The notes: generated from the letters alone by a model not told the origin. Shown: positions 1 through 6,197, counted from the first letter of the stretch. The stretch: DNA of 12,077 nucleotides from JALZAA01 sp035316025 (GCA_035316025.1 DATFXL010000076.1:1-12077); one strand, 5' to 3'. Program-made: numbers and translations.

Positions 1-41
1 CGGCCGAGGTCGTCGACCTCGACGCCGGTGCCTGCGTCTGA
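1..41 (+). CDS. C-terminal end of an unidentified gene (partial)
   Basis: Reading from base 3, an open frame gives AEVVDLDAGACV and ends at TGA (39-41). Ten of the twelve codons end in C and one in G, which matches the coding bias of the rest of the window, so this is probably the tail of a real rightward gene whose body lies to the left. Its stop codon lies inside the left arm of the hairpin at 36-55 and it converges on the cold-shock gene. Twelve residues are too few to name a product. Confidence 0.45.
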   Translation, partial: AEVVDLDAGACV

Positions 42-55
42 GCCGCCGCTCAGAC
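36..55. terminator. Shared bidirectional hairpin between convergent genes
   Basis: The arms GTCTGAGC (36-43) and GCTCAGAC (48-55) are perfect reverse complements with a 4-base loop. The stop codon of the rightward gene (39-41) sits in the left arm and the stop codon of the leftward cold-shock gene (52-50) sits in the right arm. The symmetric position suggests one terminator serving both genes. Neither strand has a T-tract after it, so it would be a U-less hairpin of the kind often proposed in actinobacteria, or an RNA 3'-end stabiliser. Confidence 0.55.
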
Positions 56-253
56 AACCCGGACGTTCTGCGCTTCCTCGCCCTTCCTACCGGGTGCAAT
101 GTCGAACTCGACCCGCTGGCCCTCGTCGAGGGAGCGATACCCGTCACCCTGGATCGCGGAATAGTGCACGAAGACGTCGTCCCGCCCCTCGATGGCGATG
201 AAGCCGTAGCCCTTCTCGCCGTTGAACCACTTGACCGTTCCGGTCGTTGCCAT
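50..253 (-). CDS. csp: Cold-shock domain protein (CspA family)
   Basis: This is a 67-residue protein, the usual length for a single cold-shock OB-fold domain, which binds single-stranded RNA/DNA and acts as an RNA chaperone in the cytoplasm. It opens MATTGTVKWFNGEKGYGFI. RNP1 is KGYGFI (residues 14-19) and RNP2 is VFVHY (27-31), with the conserved W9-F10-N11. A longer in-frame start exists at 373, but the extra 40 residues have no family counterpart. The ATG at 253 has AAGGAG on the minus strand (270-265) 11 nt upstream, so I chose it. The gene converges on the partial gene at 1-41 through a shared hairpin. A possible -10 (TACAGT, 429-424) would give an untranslated leader of roughly 160 nt rich in hairpins, which resembles the long leaders of cold-inducible csp genes. 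Whether it is cold-induced cannot be seen; many csp genes are constitutive. Confidence 0.95.
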   Translation of the reverse strand: MATTGTVKWFNGEKGYGFIAIEGRDDVFVHYSAIQGDGYRSLDEGQRVEFDIAPGRKGEEAQNVRVV

Positions 254-589
254 GTGTTGCTTTGCTCCTTGCCGTGCCCAACCGATGTCAGCGTCGGTGG
301 GGGATGTTCTCGGGAAGGTCAGTGGCGCTGTTGCGAATCGATTCGGGACCGGCACGGTGCGAGGCGGTCGCACCGCTGCGTCGCGCTCGTGTCGCTACCG
401 CCGCGACCGAAGCTGACGCGGCGACTGTATCTCAGCGTGTGAATGTCACCGCCGCGACCCCGCGGCATATGAACCGGTTCGCGCCGCCGCGACGTCTGAT
501 TCCTGTGCATTTGGTCGACATCGACCGGACCGACCGTCTCCTCGGCGCGCGCCTCGCTCGGCGCGCACCAAGCACGTAGCGTGCGAATC
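254..589. promoter_or_regulatory. Divergent intergenic region: structured csp leader and phyH-side promoter
   Basis: I see no credible gene in these 336 bases, which lie between the leftward csp and the rightward oxygenase. They hold several perfect inverted repeats: CGAATCGATTCG (334-345); an 8-bp stem at 355-362/368-375 with a 5-base loop; a 7-bp stem at 399-405/417-423; a 6-bp stem at 451-456/461-466; and GAACCGGTTC (471-480). On the minus strand TACAGT (429-424) fits TANNNT and could be the csp -10, with no convincing -35 at the usual distance. Nearer the oxygenase, CTCGGCGCGC occurs twice in direct orientation (541-550 and 557-566), just upstream of its candidate -10. The element assignments are inference. 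Confidence 0.4.
577..582 (+). promoter_or_regulatory. Candidate -10 hexamer TAGCGT for a leaderless oxygenase transcript
   Basis: TAGCGT fits the actinobacterial -10 pattern TANNNT and ends 7 nt before the ATG at 590, so transcription would begin at or next to the A of the start codon. There is no Shine-Dalgarno sequence in front of this ATG, which fits a leaderless mRNA. No clear -35 is visible. The same arrangement recurs before the gene at 6198. Confidence 0.4.
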
Positions 590-1375
590 ATGGCGATCGG
601 CAACCCGGTTCGAACACGGGTCCTCACAACCGCACAAGCCGACATCCTTCGCGGCTGGACGGACGCGATCGAGAGGTGGCCGGTCGGCAGCCACGTGTGG
701 GGCCAGTACGCCGAGCAGATCGAGGACCGGGTCGCGGTGTGCCGCACCGAGAACGTCTCCGCGTGCCATCCCGGCGTCGCCGCACTCGTAGAGGGAACGC
801 TCCGCGCTGTGGCGACCGACACGCTCGGCGACCCGGCGACGCCGTTCAAGGACAAGATCAATTACAAGCATCCCGGCGGCGCCGGCTTCCGTCCCCACCA
901 GGATCGTCTCGCGTATCCGGGCGTCGCTCGAGTGCTGTCGGTCCTCGTCGCCATCGACGAGTGCACGACCGAGTCCGGTTGCCTCTGGTTTGCCGACGGC
1001 GTTGACGAGCCTCTCCCCATCGACGATCGCGGCGTGGTGCGCGGTGACGTGGTGGAGTCCCTGCGGTGGGAGCCGGCCGAGCTCGCGGCCGGCGACGCAG
1101 TGCTCGTCGACGGCCTTGCACCGCACTACAGCGAGGCGAACGGCGGCGTCCACCGCCGGCGTGTGCTCGTCGCGAGCTATGCGCCGTCGAGCGAGGACTA
1201 CGCGCGGGAGCGCTACTACTCGGCTCGGGCTGACACGATGCGTCGGGCATCGCAACAGGACGGGCGGTTCCGCATCAGCACGCTCGCCGACTTCGACGGC
1301 ATCGAAGTCGCCGGCGACGAGGCGCGCACCGAGGCCTGCACGCACGATGCGGTGGAGGGCGAACCGGTCGGCTAG
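590..1375 (+). CDS. PhyH-superfamily Fe(II)/2-oxoglutarate-dependent dioxygenase
   Basis: This 261-residue protein belongs to the phytanoyl-CoA dioxygenase (PhyH) superfamily, non-haem iron enzymes that hydroxylate a substrate while converting 2-oxoglutarate to succinate and CO2. The core INYKHPGGAGFRPHQD (residues 90-105) carries the HxD iron ligands His103 and Asp105. The distal ligand is most likely His179 (in GLAPHYSE), and an Arg in HRRR (189-191) is placed to bind 2-oxoglutarate. The FKDKINYK...PHQD block and the C-terminal YAPSSEDYARERYY segment resemble the PhnY / 2-aminoethylphosphonate hydroxylase-like branch, but I cannot fix the substrate and see no phosphonate genes nearby. An in-frame GTG at 581 is possible, but the ATG at 590 fits the -10 spacing. 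No signal peptide, so cytoplasmic. The gap to dinB is 36 nt, but dinB has its own operator. Confidence 0.85.
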   Translation: MAIGNPVRTRVLTTAQADILRGWTDAIERWPVGSHVWGQYAEQIEDRVAVCRTENVSACHPGVAALVEGTLRAVATDTLGDPATPFKDKINYKHPGGAGFRPHQDRLAYPGVARVLSVLVAIDECTTESGCLWFADGVDEPLPIDDRGVVRGDVVESLRWEPAELAAGDAVLVDGLAPHYSEANGGVHRRRVLVASYAPSSEDYARERYYSARADTMRRASQQDGRFRISTLADFDGIEVAGDEARTEACTHDAVEGEPVG

Positions 1376-1404
1376 CTGGGGCTCGACGCCTGCCGAACCA
1401 GATG

Positions 1405-1418
1405 CGAACATGTGTTCG
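1405..1418. promoter_or_regulatory. LexA (SOS) box overlapping the dinB start
   Basis: CGAAC-ATGT-GTTCG is a perfect palindromic match to the actinobacterial/Gram-positive LexA operator core (GAAC-N4-GTTC flanked by C and G). It overlaps both candidate GTG starts of DNA polymerase IV (1412 and 1418), so bound LexA would cover the translation start region and probably the transcription start. Genotoxic stress, through RecA-driven LexA cleavage, should derepress dinB. The position directly on a classic SOS gene makes chance unlikely. I see no clear -10/-35 pair around it. Confidence 0.85.
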
Positions 1419-2611
1419 TGAACGGCGGGGCGACCATCCTCCATGCGGACCTCGACGCCTTCTACGCGTCGGTGGAGCAGCGGGACGACCCCCGGCTGCG
1501 GGGCCGCCCGGTGATCGTCGGCGGCGGTGTGGTCCTCGCCGCCAGCTACGAGGCCAAGGCCTACGGGATCCGCACCGCGATGGGCGGCGGCCAGGCCCGG
1601 GCACTGTGCCCGCACGCGATCGTGGTCGAGCCCCGCATGTCGGCGTACGCCGAGGCCAGCACGGCCGTGTTCGACGTGTTCGAGCGGACGACCCCGCTGG
1701 TCGAGGGCCTGTCGATCGACGAGGCGTTCCTCGAGGTGGGCGGCCTGCTCCGTCTCGCCGGCGCGGCGCCGGCGATCGCGCGGCAACTCCGGCGCGAGGT
1801 CCGCAAGCAGGTCGGGCTGCCGATCACCGTCGGGGTGGCCCGCACCAAGTTCCTCGCCAAGGTCGCGAGCGCGGTGGCCAAGCCCGACGGGCTGCTCGTC
1901 GTGCCGCCGGACAAGGAGATGCTGTTCCTCCACCGCCTCCCGGTCGAGCGGCTGTGGGGAGTCGGGCGGGTTACCGCCGACAAGCTTCGAACGCGTGGGA
2001 TCACCCGCGTCGGCGACGTCGCCGCCCTCGCCGAGGACGCGCTCGTCGCCATGCTCGGCACGGCGGCCGGTCGGCACCTGCACGCGCTCGCGCACAACCG
2101 TGATCCCCGCCCCGTCCAGTTGGGGCGGCGGCGCCACTCGGTGGGCTCGCAACACGCTCTGGGCCGGGCGCGGAAGTCGTCCGCCGACGTCGACGCCACG
2201 GTGGTCGCGCTCGTCGACCGCGTCACGCGGCGGATGCGCGCCGCCGGGCGGGTCGGCCGAACCGTCGTGCTGCGCCTCCGCTTCGGAGACTTCTCCCGGG
2301 CGACCCGATCGCACACGCTCGAGCAGGCGACCGCGCAGACGCGCACGATCCTCGACTCCGTGCGCGACCTCGTTGCCACCGCCACACCACTCATCGAACG
2401 TCAGGGCATCACTCTCGTCGGGATCTCGGTGGCCAACCTGCACGACGACGCCGCCGTGCAGCTCGCCCTCCCATTCGACGGACATCGCGGCAGCCCCGCC
2501 CTCGACGACGCGCTCGACCACGTACGCGACCGATTCGGCTCGGACGCCGTGACCCGCGCCGTCCTGCTCGGCCGCGATCACGGCCCGGCCGTGCCGCTGC
2601 TGCCCGACTAG
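1412..2611 (+). CDS. dinB: DNA polymerase IV (Y-family translesion polymerase)
   Basis: This 399-residue protein has the full length of a bacterial Pol IV. It carries out error-prone translesion synthesis past damaged bases and is recruited by the beta sliding clamp. The N-terminal motif HADLDAFYASVE (residues 11-22) holds catalytic Asp13 and the steric-gate Tyr18. YEAKAYGIRTAM (46-57) belongs to the finger region. SIDEAFLEV (101-109) supplies Asp103 and Glu104. A helix-hairpin-helix-like stretch (LWGVGRVTADKLRTRGI, 181-197) and the little-finger region follow. Near the C-terminus QLALPF (350-355) is a good beta-clamp-binding hexapeptide. The start is GTG 1412 or GTG 1418; both overlap the LexA box, neither has a Shine-Dalgarno sequence, and the product differs by only two residues. 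It is the first gene of a tight rightward run (35 nt to the next). In mycobacteria the dinB paralogues are reported not to be LexA-regulated, so direct SOS control here is worth noting. Confidence 0.95.
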   Translation: MFVNGGATILHADLDAFYASVEQRDDPRLRGRPVIVGGGVVLAASYEAKAYGIRTAMGGGQARALCPHAIVVEPRMSAYAEASTAVFDVFERTTPLVEGLSIDEAFLEVGGLLRLAGAAPAIARQLRREVRKQVGLPITVGVARTKFLAKVASAVAKPDGLLVVPPDKEMLFLHRLPVERLWGVGRVTADKLRTRGITRVGDVAALAEDALVAMLGTAAGRHLHALAHNRDPRPVQLGRRRHSVGSQHALGRARKSSADVDATVVALVDRVTRRMRAAGRVGRTVVLRLRFGDFSRATRSHTLEQATAQTRTILDSVRDLVATATPLIERQGITLVGISVANLHDDAAVQLALPFDGHRGSPALDDALDHVRDRFGSDAVTRAVLLGRDHGPAVPLLPD

Positions 2612-2646
2612 GACAGCGCACCCGCCTCATCTGCTTCACTGGCCGC

Positions 2647-3156
2647 ATGACGGCTGCCCAGCTCGTGATCGACGCGTTCGGACGGATCCAAGAGACTGTC
2701 CACGGGGCCGTCCAGGACCTGACGCCGGAACAGCTCCGGATTCGGCTCGACGACCACGCCAACTCGATCGCGTGGTTGGTGTGGCACTTGACGCGGGTCC
2801 AGGACGACCACATCGCCGACGCGGCGGAGATCGACCAGGTCTGGACGTCCGACGGCTGGGCCGAGCGGTTCGCGTTGCCGTTCGACGCCGCGGACACCGG
2901 GTACGGCCACCGCGCCGCCGACGTCGCCGCCGTCACCGTCGACTCGGGCCGGCTGCTCACCGACTATCACGACGCCGTCCATGATCAGACCATCCGATTC
3001 GTCGAACGCATCACCGACGCCGACCTGGATCGGATCGTCGACGACGCCTGGGACCCGCCGGTCTCGCTCGGCGTCCGGCTGGTCAGCGTCGTCAACGACA
3101 ACACCCAGCACGCAGGCCAGGCTGGGTTCGTGCGCGGGATCGTCCTGCGGGGATAG
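2647..3156 (+). CDS. DinB/YfiT-superfamily helical-bundle protein (DUF664/DinB_2-like)
   Basis: This 169-residue, mostly helical protein has the pattern of the DinB/YfiT four-helix-bundle superfamily, metal-binding proteins that include thiol-dependent (mycothiol, bacillithiol) S-transferases. The first metal-ligand region is SIAWLVWHLTRVQDDH (residues 40-55), with His47 as the usual first ligand. The last helix has NDNTQHAGQAGFVRG (150-164), with His155 in the conserved HxGQ-like position. The residue four before it, often His or Glu, is Asp151, so the metal site would be His/Asp-type or weakened. The ATG at 2647 has no Shine-Dalgarno sequence. It starts 35 nt after dinB and ends 2 nt before the next gene, so co-transcription with the SOS polymerase is likely. 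The name DinB of this superfamily comes from a damage-inducible Bacillus gene and is unrelated to Pol IV. Substrate unknown. Confidence 0.8.
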   Translation: MTAAQLVIDAFGRIQETVHGAVQDLTPEQLRIRLDDHANSIAWLVWHLTRVQDDHIADAAEIDQVWTSDGWAERFALPFDAADTGYGHRAADVAAVTVDSGRLLTDYHDAVHDQTIRFVERITDADLDRIVDDAWDPPVSLGVRLVSVVNDNTQHAGQAGFVRGIVLRG

Positions 3157-3158
3157 CG

Positions 3159-3962
3159 GTGCCGGATCCTGACGAGGGCCTCGCGTTCCGGGACCCCGCC
3201 ACTCGCCGCAACCTGCAATTCGCAGTCCTGCCGATGACGAAGCTCGAGGTCATCTCCCATCAACGCAAAGCCAGCGACGCCCATGTCAAGCGGGTCGCCG
3301 ACTCCGTCGAGCGGGTCGGCTTCCTGGCGCCGGTCGTGGTGGTAGAGCGGGACGGCGGCGCCGGCTACCAGATCATCGACGGTCAACATCGGTTCCTGGC
3401 CGCCAAGGAACTCGGCCTGCGCCGCATCCCTGCCGTGATCGCGCCCCGCGACGTCGCCCGTCGCATGCTCACGCTCAATGTGGAGAAGGAGCCCAACATC
3501 CGCGAACGCTCCGCGGTCGCGCTCTCGATCTATCAGGAGTTGGTCGAGGCCCAGCCCGACATGGGCGAAGACGACGACGAGGTCGCCGACGCGGTGCAAC
3601 AAGCTCACTACGTCACACTCGGATTCGCCTACAAGGCTTCGGGCCGGCTGGCGGGCAGCCTCTATGAGCCGATCCTCCGGCGATGCGACGGGCTCATGGA
3701 CGATCGCCTCGCCGACGCGTTGCCGATCCGGGAGGGCCGCGCCGGCCGCGTCGTCGAGGCGCACCGGCTCGTGCGGACGGTCACCGACCGGCTGAAGGAG
3801 GCCGGGGCGTGGCACGAGTTCGCCGGTGCCCAGATCATCTCGTACGCGAACCCGCTCAAACGGGCGCGCAAGCAGCACTCGTTCGACCAGACCTTCGACA
3901 AGCTCATCGCCAAGTTGGAGAGCCTCGGCGACCACCCCGAGAAGGTGTTGCGCGGCGGCTAG
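3159..3962 (+). CDS. Stand-alone ParB/sulfiredoxin-fold domain protein
   Basis: This 267-residue protein has an N-terminal ParB/Srx-type domain, roughly residues 24-105. FLAPVVVVERDGGAGYQIIDGQHRFLAAKELGLRRIPAVI (55-94) is the diagnostic part, with the DGQHR motif (74-78) in the nucleotide-binding position. This fold occurs in ParB CTP switches, nucleases and kinases, so activity cannot be read off. There is no obvious centromere-binding helix-turn-helix of the ParB type and no parA beside it, so it is not a plasmid/chromosome partition gene. The C-terminal half (about 140-267) has an acidic patch (GEDDDEVAD, 136-144), then helical, charged sequence I do not recognise. GTG 3159 lies 2 nt after the previous stop, with GGGG upstream, which implies translational coupling. 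The position in a LexA-headed run hints at a DNA-damage role; this is inference. Confidence 0.75.
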   Translation: MPDPDEGLAFRDPATRRNLQFAVLPMTKLEVISHQRKASDAHVKRVADSVERVGFLAPVVVVERDGGAGYQIIDGQHRFLAAKELGLRRIPAVIAPRDVARRMLTLNVEKEPNIRERSAVALSIYQELVEAQPDMGEDDDEVADAVQQAHYVTLGFAYKASGRLAGSLYEPILRRCDGLMDDRLADALPIREGRAGRVVEAHRLVRTVTDRLKEAGAWHEFAGAQIISYANPLKRARKQHSFDQTFDKLIAKLESLGDHPEKVLRGG

Positions 3963-3965
3963 CGT
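3960..3965 (+). promoter_or_regulatory. Candidate internal -10 hexamer TAGCGT before the hydrolase
   Basis: TAGCGT begins with the TAG stop codon of the ParB-fold gene and ends 9 nt before ATG 3975. It matches the hexamer seen before the oxygenase at 590 and closely resembles the one before 6198. It could give the hydrolase its own nearly leaderless transcript. Because the first three bases are also a stop codon, chance is a real alternative. Confidence 0.25.
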
Positions 3966-3974
3966 CTCGCCTGC

Positions 3975-4922
3975 ATGCAGCTCTGGGACGACGAGCTCGA
4001 GGCACTGCGGCCGAAGCTTCGGGAAGAGGCGGACGCCTTCCTCACCGCGTTCGACGAGGAGGAAGACGACACCGGCCTCCCGGTCTCCGAGCGCGTCGCG
4101 CGTCAGCGGCATGCGCACGACGCCCGGGTGTTGCGTTCGGACATGGCGGTGGACCGTGAGATCCCCGGCCCCGCCGGGCCGATGCGGCTCCGCACGTTCG
4201 TGCCCGATCCGGTCGACGCCGTGTTCCTCCACATTCATGGCGGCGGGTTCGTCGCCGGGTCGCCCGAGATGACGGATCTCCTCCACGAGGCGCTCAGCAA
4301 GGAGCTGAACCTCGCGTTCGCGAGCGTGGACTACCGGCTCGCGCCCGAGGATCCCTACCCCGCCGGACCCGACGACTGCGAAGCCGCCGCCCTGTGGCTC
4401 CTCGAGCACGGCGAGCGCGAGTTCGGGTCGGCGCATCTCATGATCGGGGGCGAATCCGCCGGGGCGCATCTCGCGGCCTGCACCCTGATCCGCCTGCGCG
4501 ACCGGCACGACGCTGTCGACCGCGTGGGCGGCGCCAACCTCGTCTTCGGGGTCTACGACCTCAGCGGCACGCCGAGCCAGCGGGGCGTGCCCGAGCGGCC
4601 GGACCTCCTCACCCCTGAGTTGATCACGTACTTGTGGGACCTGTTCACACCAGGTCGCACTTCCGAGGCGCGCCGCGACCCCGACGTCTCCCCTCTGTAC
4701 GCCGACCTACACGGATTGCCGCCGGCGCTGTTCACCGTCGGCACCGACGACCATCTCGTCGACGACACGATGCTCATGTCGACCCGGTGGAAACTGGCGG
4801 GAAACGACACCGAGCTCCTCGTGTACCCGGAGACGCCGCACGGTGGCATTGGCATGCCGAGCGTCCTCGAGCGCTGGTTCCCCCGGCTCACCGACTTCTT
4901 GGCCCGCGCCAAACACCGCTGA
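3975..4922 (+). CDS. Alpha/beta hydrolase, hormone-sensitive-lipase family (carboxylesterase)
   Basis: This 315-residue protein is of the HSL (family IV) esterase type, which hydrolyses short acyl esters. HGGGF (residues 88-92) forms the oxyanion hole. GESAG (159-163) holds nucleophile Ser161. The acid is Asp259 in DDHLVDD, and the catalytic His is His289 in ETPHGG. DYRLAPEDPYPAG (119-131) is a hallmark of the family. The N-terminal 60 residues are charged and probably form the cap. No signal peptide is present, so it acts in the cytoplasm. The ATG is 12 nt after the ParB-fold gene, without a Shine-Dalgarno sequence. It may be the last member of the dinB run or use the TAGCGT element. The natural ester is unknown. 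Confidence 0.9.
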   Translation: MQLWDDELEALRPKLREEADAFLTAFDEEEDDTGLPVSERVARQRHAHDARVLRSDMAVDREIPGPAGPMRLRTFVPDPVDAVFLHIHGGGFVAGSPEMTDLLHEALSKELNLAFASVDYRLAPEDPYPAGPDDCEAAALWLLEHGEREFGSAHLMIGGESAGAHLAACTLIRLRDRHDAVDRVGGANLVFGVYDLSGTPSQRGVPERPDLLTPELITYLWDLFTPGRTSEARRDPDVSPLYADLHGLPPALFTVGTDDHLVDDTMLMSTRWKLAGNDTELLVYPETPHGGIGMPSVLERWFPRLTDFLARAKHR

Positions 4923-4941
4923 GCCGGGCCATCAAGGCGCG

Positions 4942-4970
4942 CGGTTCGGTGAGAACCGGTCCGGATCCGG
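4942..4970. repeat. Two adjacent small inverted repeats in the gap between hydrolase genes
   Basis: CGGTTC (4942-4947) pairs with GAACCG (4953-4958) around a 5-base loop, and is followed at once by the palindrome CCGGATCCGG (4961-4970). They lie in the 75-base gap after the esterase stop. They may be a weak terminator, an operator, or leader structure for the next gene; there is no T-tract. Short GC-rich palindromes are common here by chance. Confidence 0.3.
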
Positions 4971-4984
4971 GTCATCGGCGGGAC

Positions 4985-4992
4985 GGAGGAGG
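4985..4992 (+). promoter_or_regulatory. Strong Shine-Dalgarno sequence before the beta-lactamase-like gene
   Basis: GGAGGAGG ends 5 nt before ATG 4998. It is the strongest ribosome binding site in the window, fixes this start, and contrasts with the Shine-Dalgarno-less starts of most neighbours. Confidence 0.8.
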
Positions 4993-4997
4993 ACCCA

Positions 4998-6134
4998 ATG
5001 GCTGAGCGCTTGGAGTCCGTCCGGCGCGTACTGGACGCACAGGTGGCCGCCGGGCGCATGCCCGGATACGTCGCCGCCGTCCGGGCCGGGGGCGAGGAGC
5101 AGGTCATCGCGGGCGGACGAACTGCGGTCGAGCCGGACAGCACGCTCATGGACGACGATACGCTGTTCCGCATCGCGTCGGTCACGAAGCCGATGGGAGG
5201 TGCGCTCACCCTCAGTCTGGTGCAGGACGGGGTCATCGCCCTCGAGGACCCGATCGCGCGGTGGTTGCCGGAAGCGGAGCATCCCCGCGTACTCGTCGCG
5301 CCCGACGCACCCCTCGATCGGACGACGGGGGTACAGCGGCCCGTCACCGTGCGCCACCTGCTTACCTGCACCTCCGGCTGGGGGGTGGGCGTGACCGGCA
5401 CCCGGCTCCGGACGGCCATGACCGAACGGGGCGTGCACCCGGGACCATTGCCGACTCCGATGTCCGGCGACGAGTTCGTGGCGGCAGTCGCCGCGCTGCC
5501 GCTGGCGTTCCAGCCCGGCGACGGGTGGCTCTACGACACGAGCATCAACCTGCTCGGCGTGCTGCTCGCGCGCGCCGCCGGCACTTCCCTGTCCGACCTG
5601 TTTGCCGAGCGCATCACCGGGCCGCTCGACATGACGTCCACCGGCTTCGGCACCCCGCACGTCGAACGCATGGCTGCGGCGTACCTGCCCACCGCGGACG
5701 GGCTCCAACTGCTCGACCCGCCCGACGGCGTGTACGCCGCGCCCCCCACGTTCGAGGAGCTGAGCGGCGGACTCGTCTCGACCGCCGGTGACGTGTTCCG
5801 CTTCTACCGCACCATGGCGGACGGGGGTGCGCCGCTCCTGACGCGGAAATGGGTCGGGCTCATGACCGCCGACGCGCTCACCGACGCCCAGCGCGACCAG
5901 GCGCTCCCGTTCGTCGGACCGGGCGGGTCCTGGGGCCTCGCGACCGCCGTCGACCTCGACGCCGCCCAACCGTGGATGGCGCCCGGCCGGTGGGGATGGG
6001 ATGGCGGCACGGGCACGTCTGCACGCGTCGACCCGGCGCGCGGGACGGTGGGCGTCTTGATGACCCAGCGCGGCATGACCGGCCCCCAGGACGGCTTCGA
6101 CGACTTCTGGACCGCGGTGGCCGAGTCGGCGTGA
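4998..6134 (+). CDS. Class C beta-lactamase-like serine hydrolase (EstB/penicillin-binding-protein fold)
   Basis: This 378-residue protein is of the beta-lactamase/transpeptidase-like family that also contains EstB-type esterases and D-aminopeptidases. SVTK (residues 61-64, in LFRIASVTKPM) supplies nucleophile Ser61 and Lys64. RHLLTCTSG (119-127) is a family hallmark. YDTSINLLG (179-187) takes the place of the YxN motif. WDGGTGTSARVDP (334-346) is the WGG/KTG-equivalent strand. There is no signal peptide or lipobox, so unlike true AmpC enzymes it should be cytoplasmic; a role as an esterase or amidase is more likely than antibiotic resistance. It follows another serine hydrolase after a 75-base gap. 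The start is certain because of the Shine-Dalgarno sequence. The substrate is unknown. Confidence 0.9.
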   Translation: MAERLESVRRVLDAQVAAGRMPGYVAAVRAGGEEQVIAGGRTAVEPDSTLMDDDTLFRIASVTKPMGGALTLSLVQDGVIALEDPIARWLPEAEHPRVLVAPDAPLDRTTGVQRPVTVRHLLTCTSGWGVGVTGTRLRTAMTERGVHPGPLPTPMSGDEFVAAVAALPLAFQPGDGWLYDTSINLLGVLLARAAGTSLSDLFAERITGPLDMTSTGFGTPHVERMAAAYLPTADGLQLLDPPDGVYAAPPTFEELSGGLVSTAGDVFRFYRTMADGGAPLLTRKWVGLMTADALTDAQRDQALPFVGPGGSWGLATAVDLDAAQPWMAPGRWGWDGGTGTSARVDPARGTVGVLMTQRGMTGPQDGFDDFWTAVAESA

Positions 6135-6184
6135 CCGGCGAGCGCCGTGACGGAGAGCGCATGTCGGGCCGTTCCCGGACGCCG

Positions 6185-6190
6185 TAGGGT
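6185..6190 (+). promoter_or_regulatory. Candidate -10 hexamer TAGGGT for a leaderless transcript
   Basis: TAGGGT matches TANNNT and ends exactly 7 nt before ATG 6198, the same spacing as TAGCGT before ATG 590. No Shine-Dalgarno sequence precedes this ATG. Transcription would start at or next to the start codon. Confidence 0.45.
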
Positions 6191-6197
6191 GCACGGC

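Noticed and set aside
254..373. N-terminal extension of the cold-shock protein to an ATG at 373
   Set aside because: The added residues have no counterpart in cold-shock proteins and the ATG at 253 has an AAGGAG in front.
601..621. CCCGGTTCGAACACGGG resembles the T-arm of a tRNA or an integrase attachment site
   Set aside because: The stem has a G-A mismatch, no acceptor or anticodon arm could be paired around it, and it lies in the coding frame of the oxygenase (residues NPVRTRV).
446..2581. A 711-codon open frame on the minus strand across the oxygenase and dinB
   Set aside because: It lies antisense to two clearly recognised genes, its translation is Arg/Gly/Asp/His-rich without a known fold, and such frames arise from G/C third-position bias on the other strand.
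3159..3962. A plasmid partition (ParB) locus
   Set aside because: No parA, no visible parS-like repeats and no replication gene; the ParB-like part is only the N-terminal fold.
2985..4508. A 507-codon minus-strand frame across the ParB-fold and hydrolase genes
   Set aside because: Antisense shadow of two well-supported genes; low-complexity translation with no motif.
4998..6134. An antibiotic-resistance (AmpC) reading of the beta-lactamase-like gene
   Set aside because: There is no export signal and the YxN position reads YDTS, as in EstB-type hydrolases; there is no regulator of the ampR type nearby.
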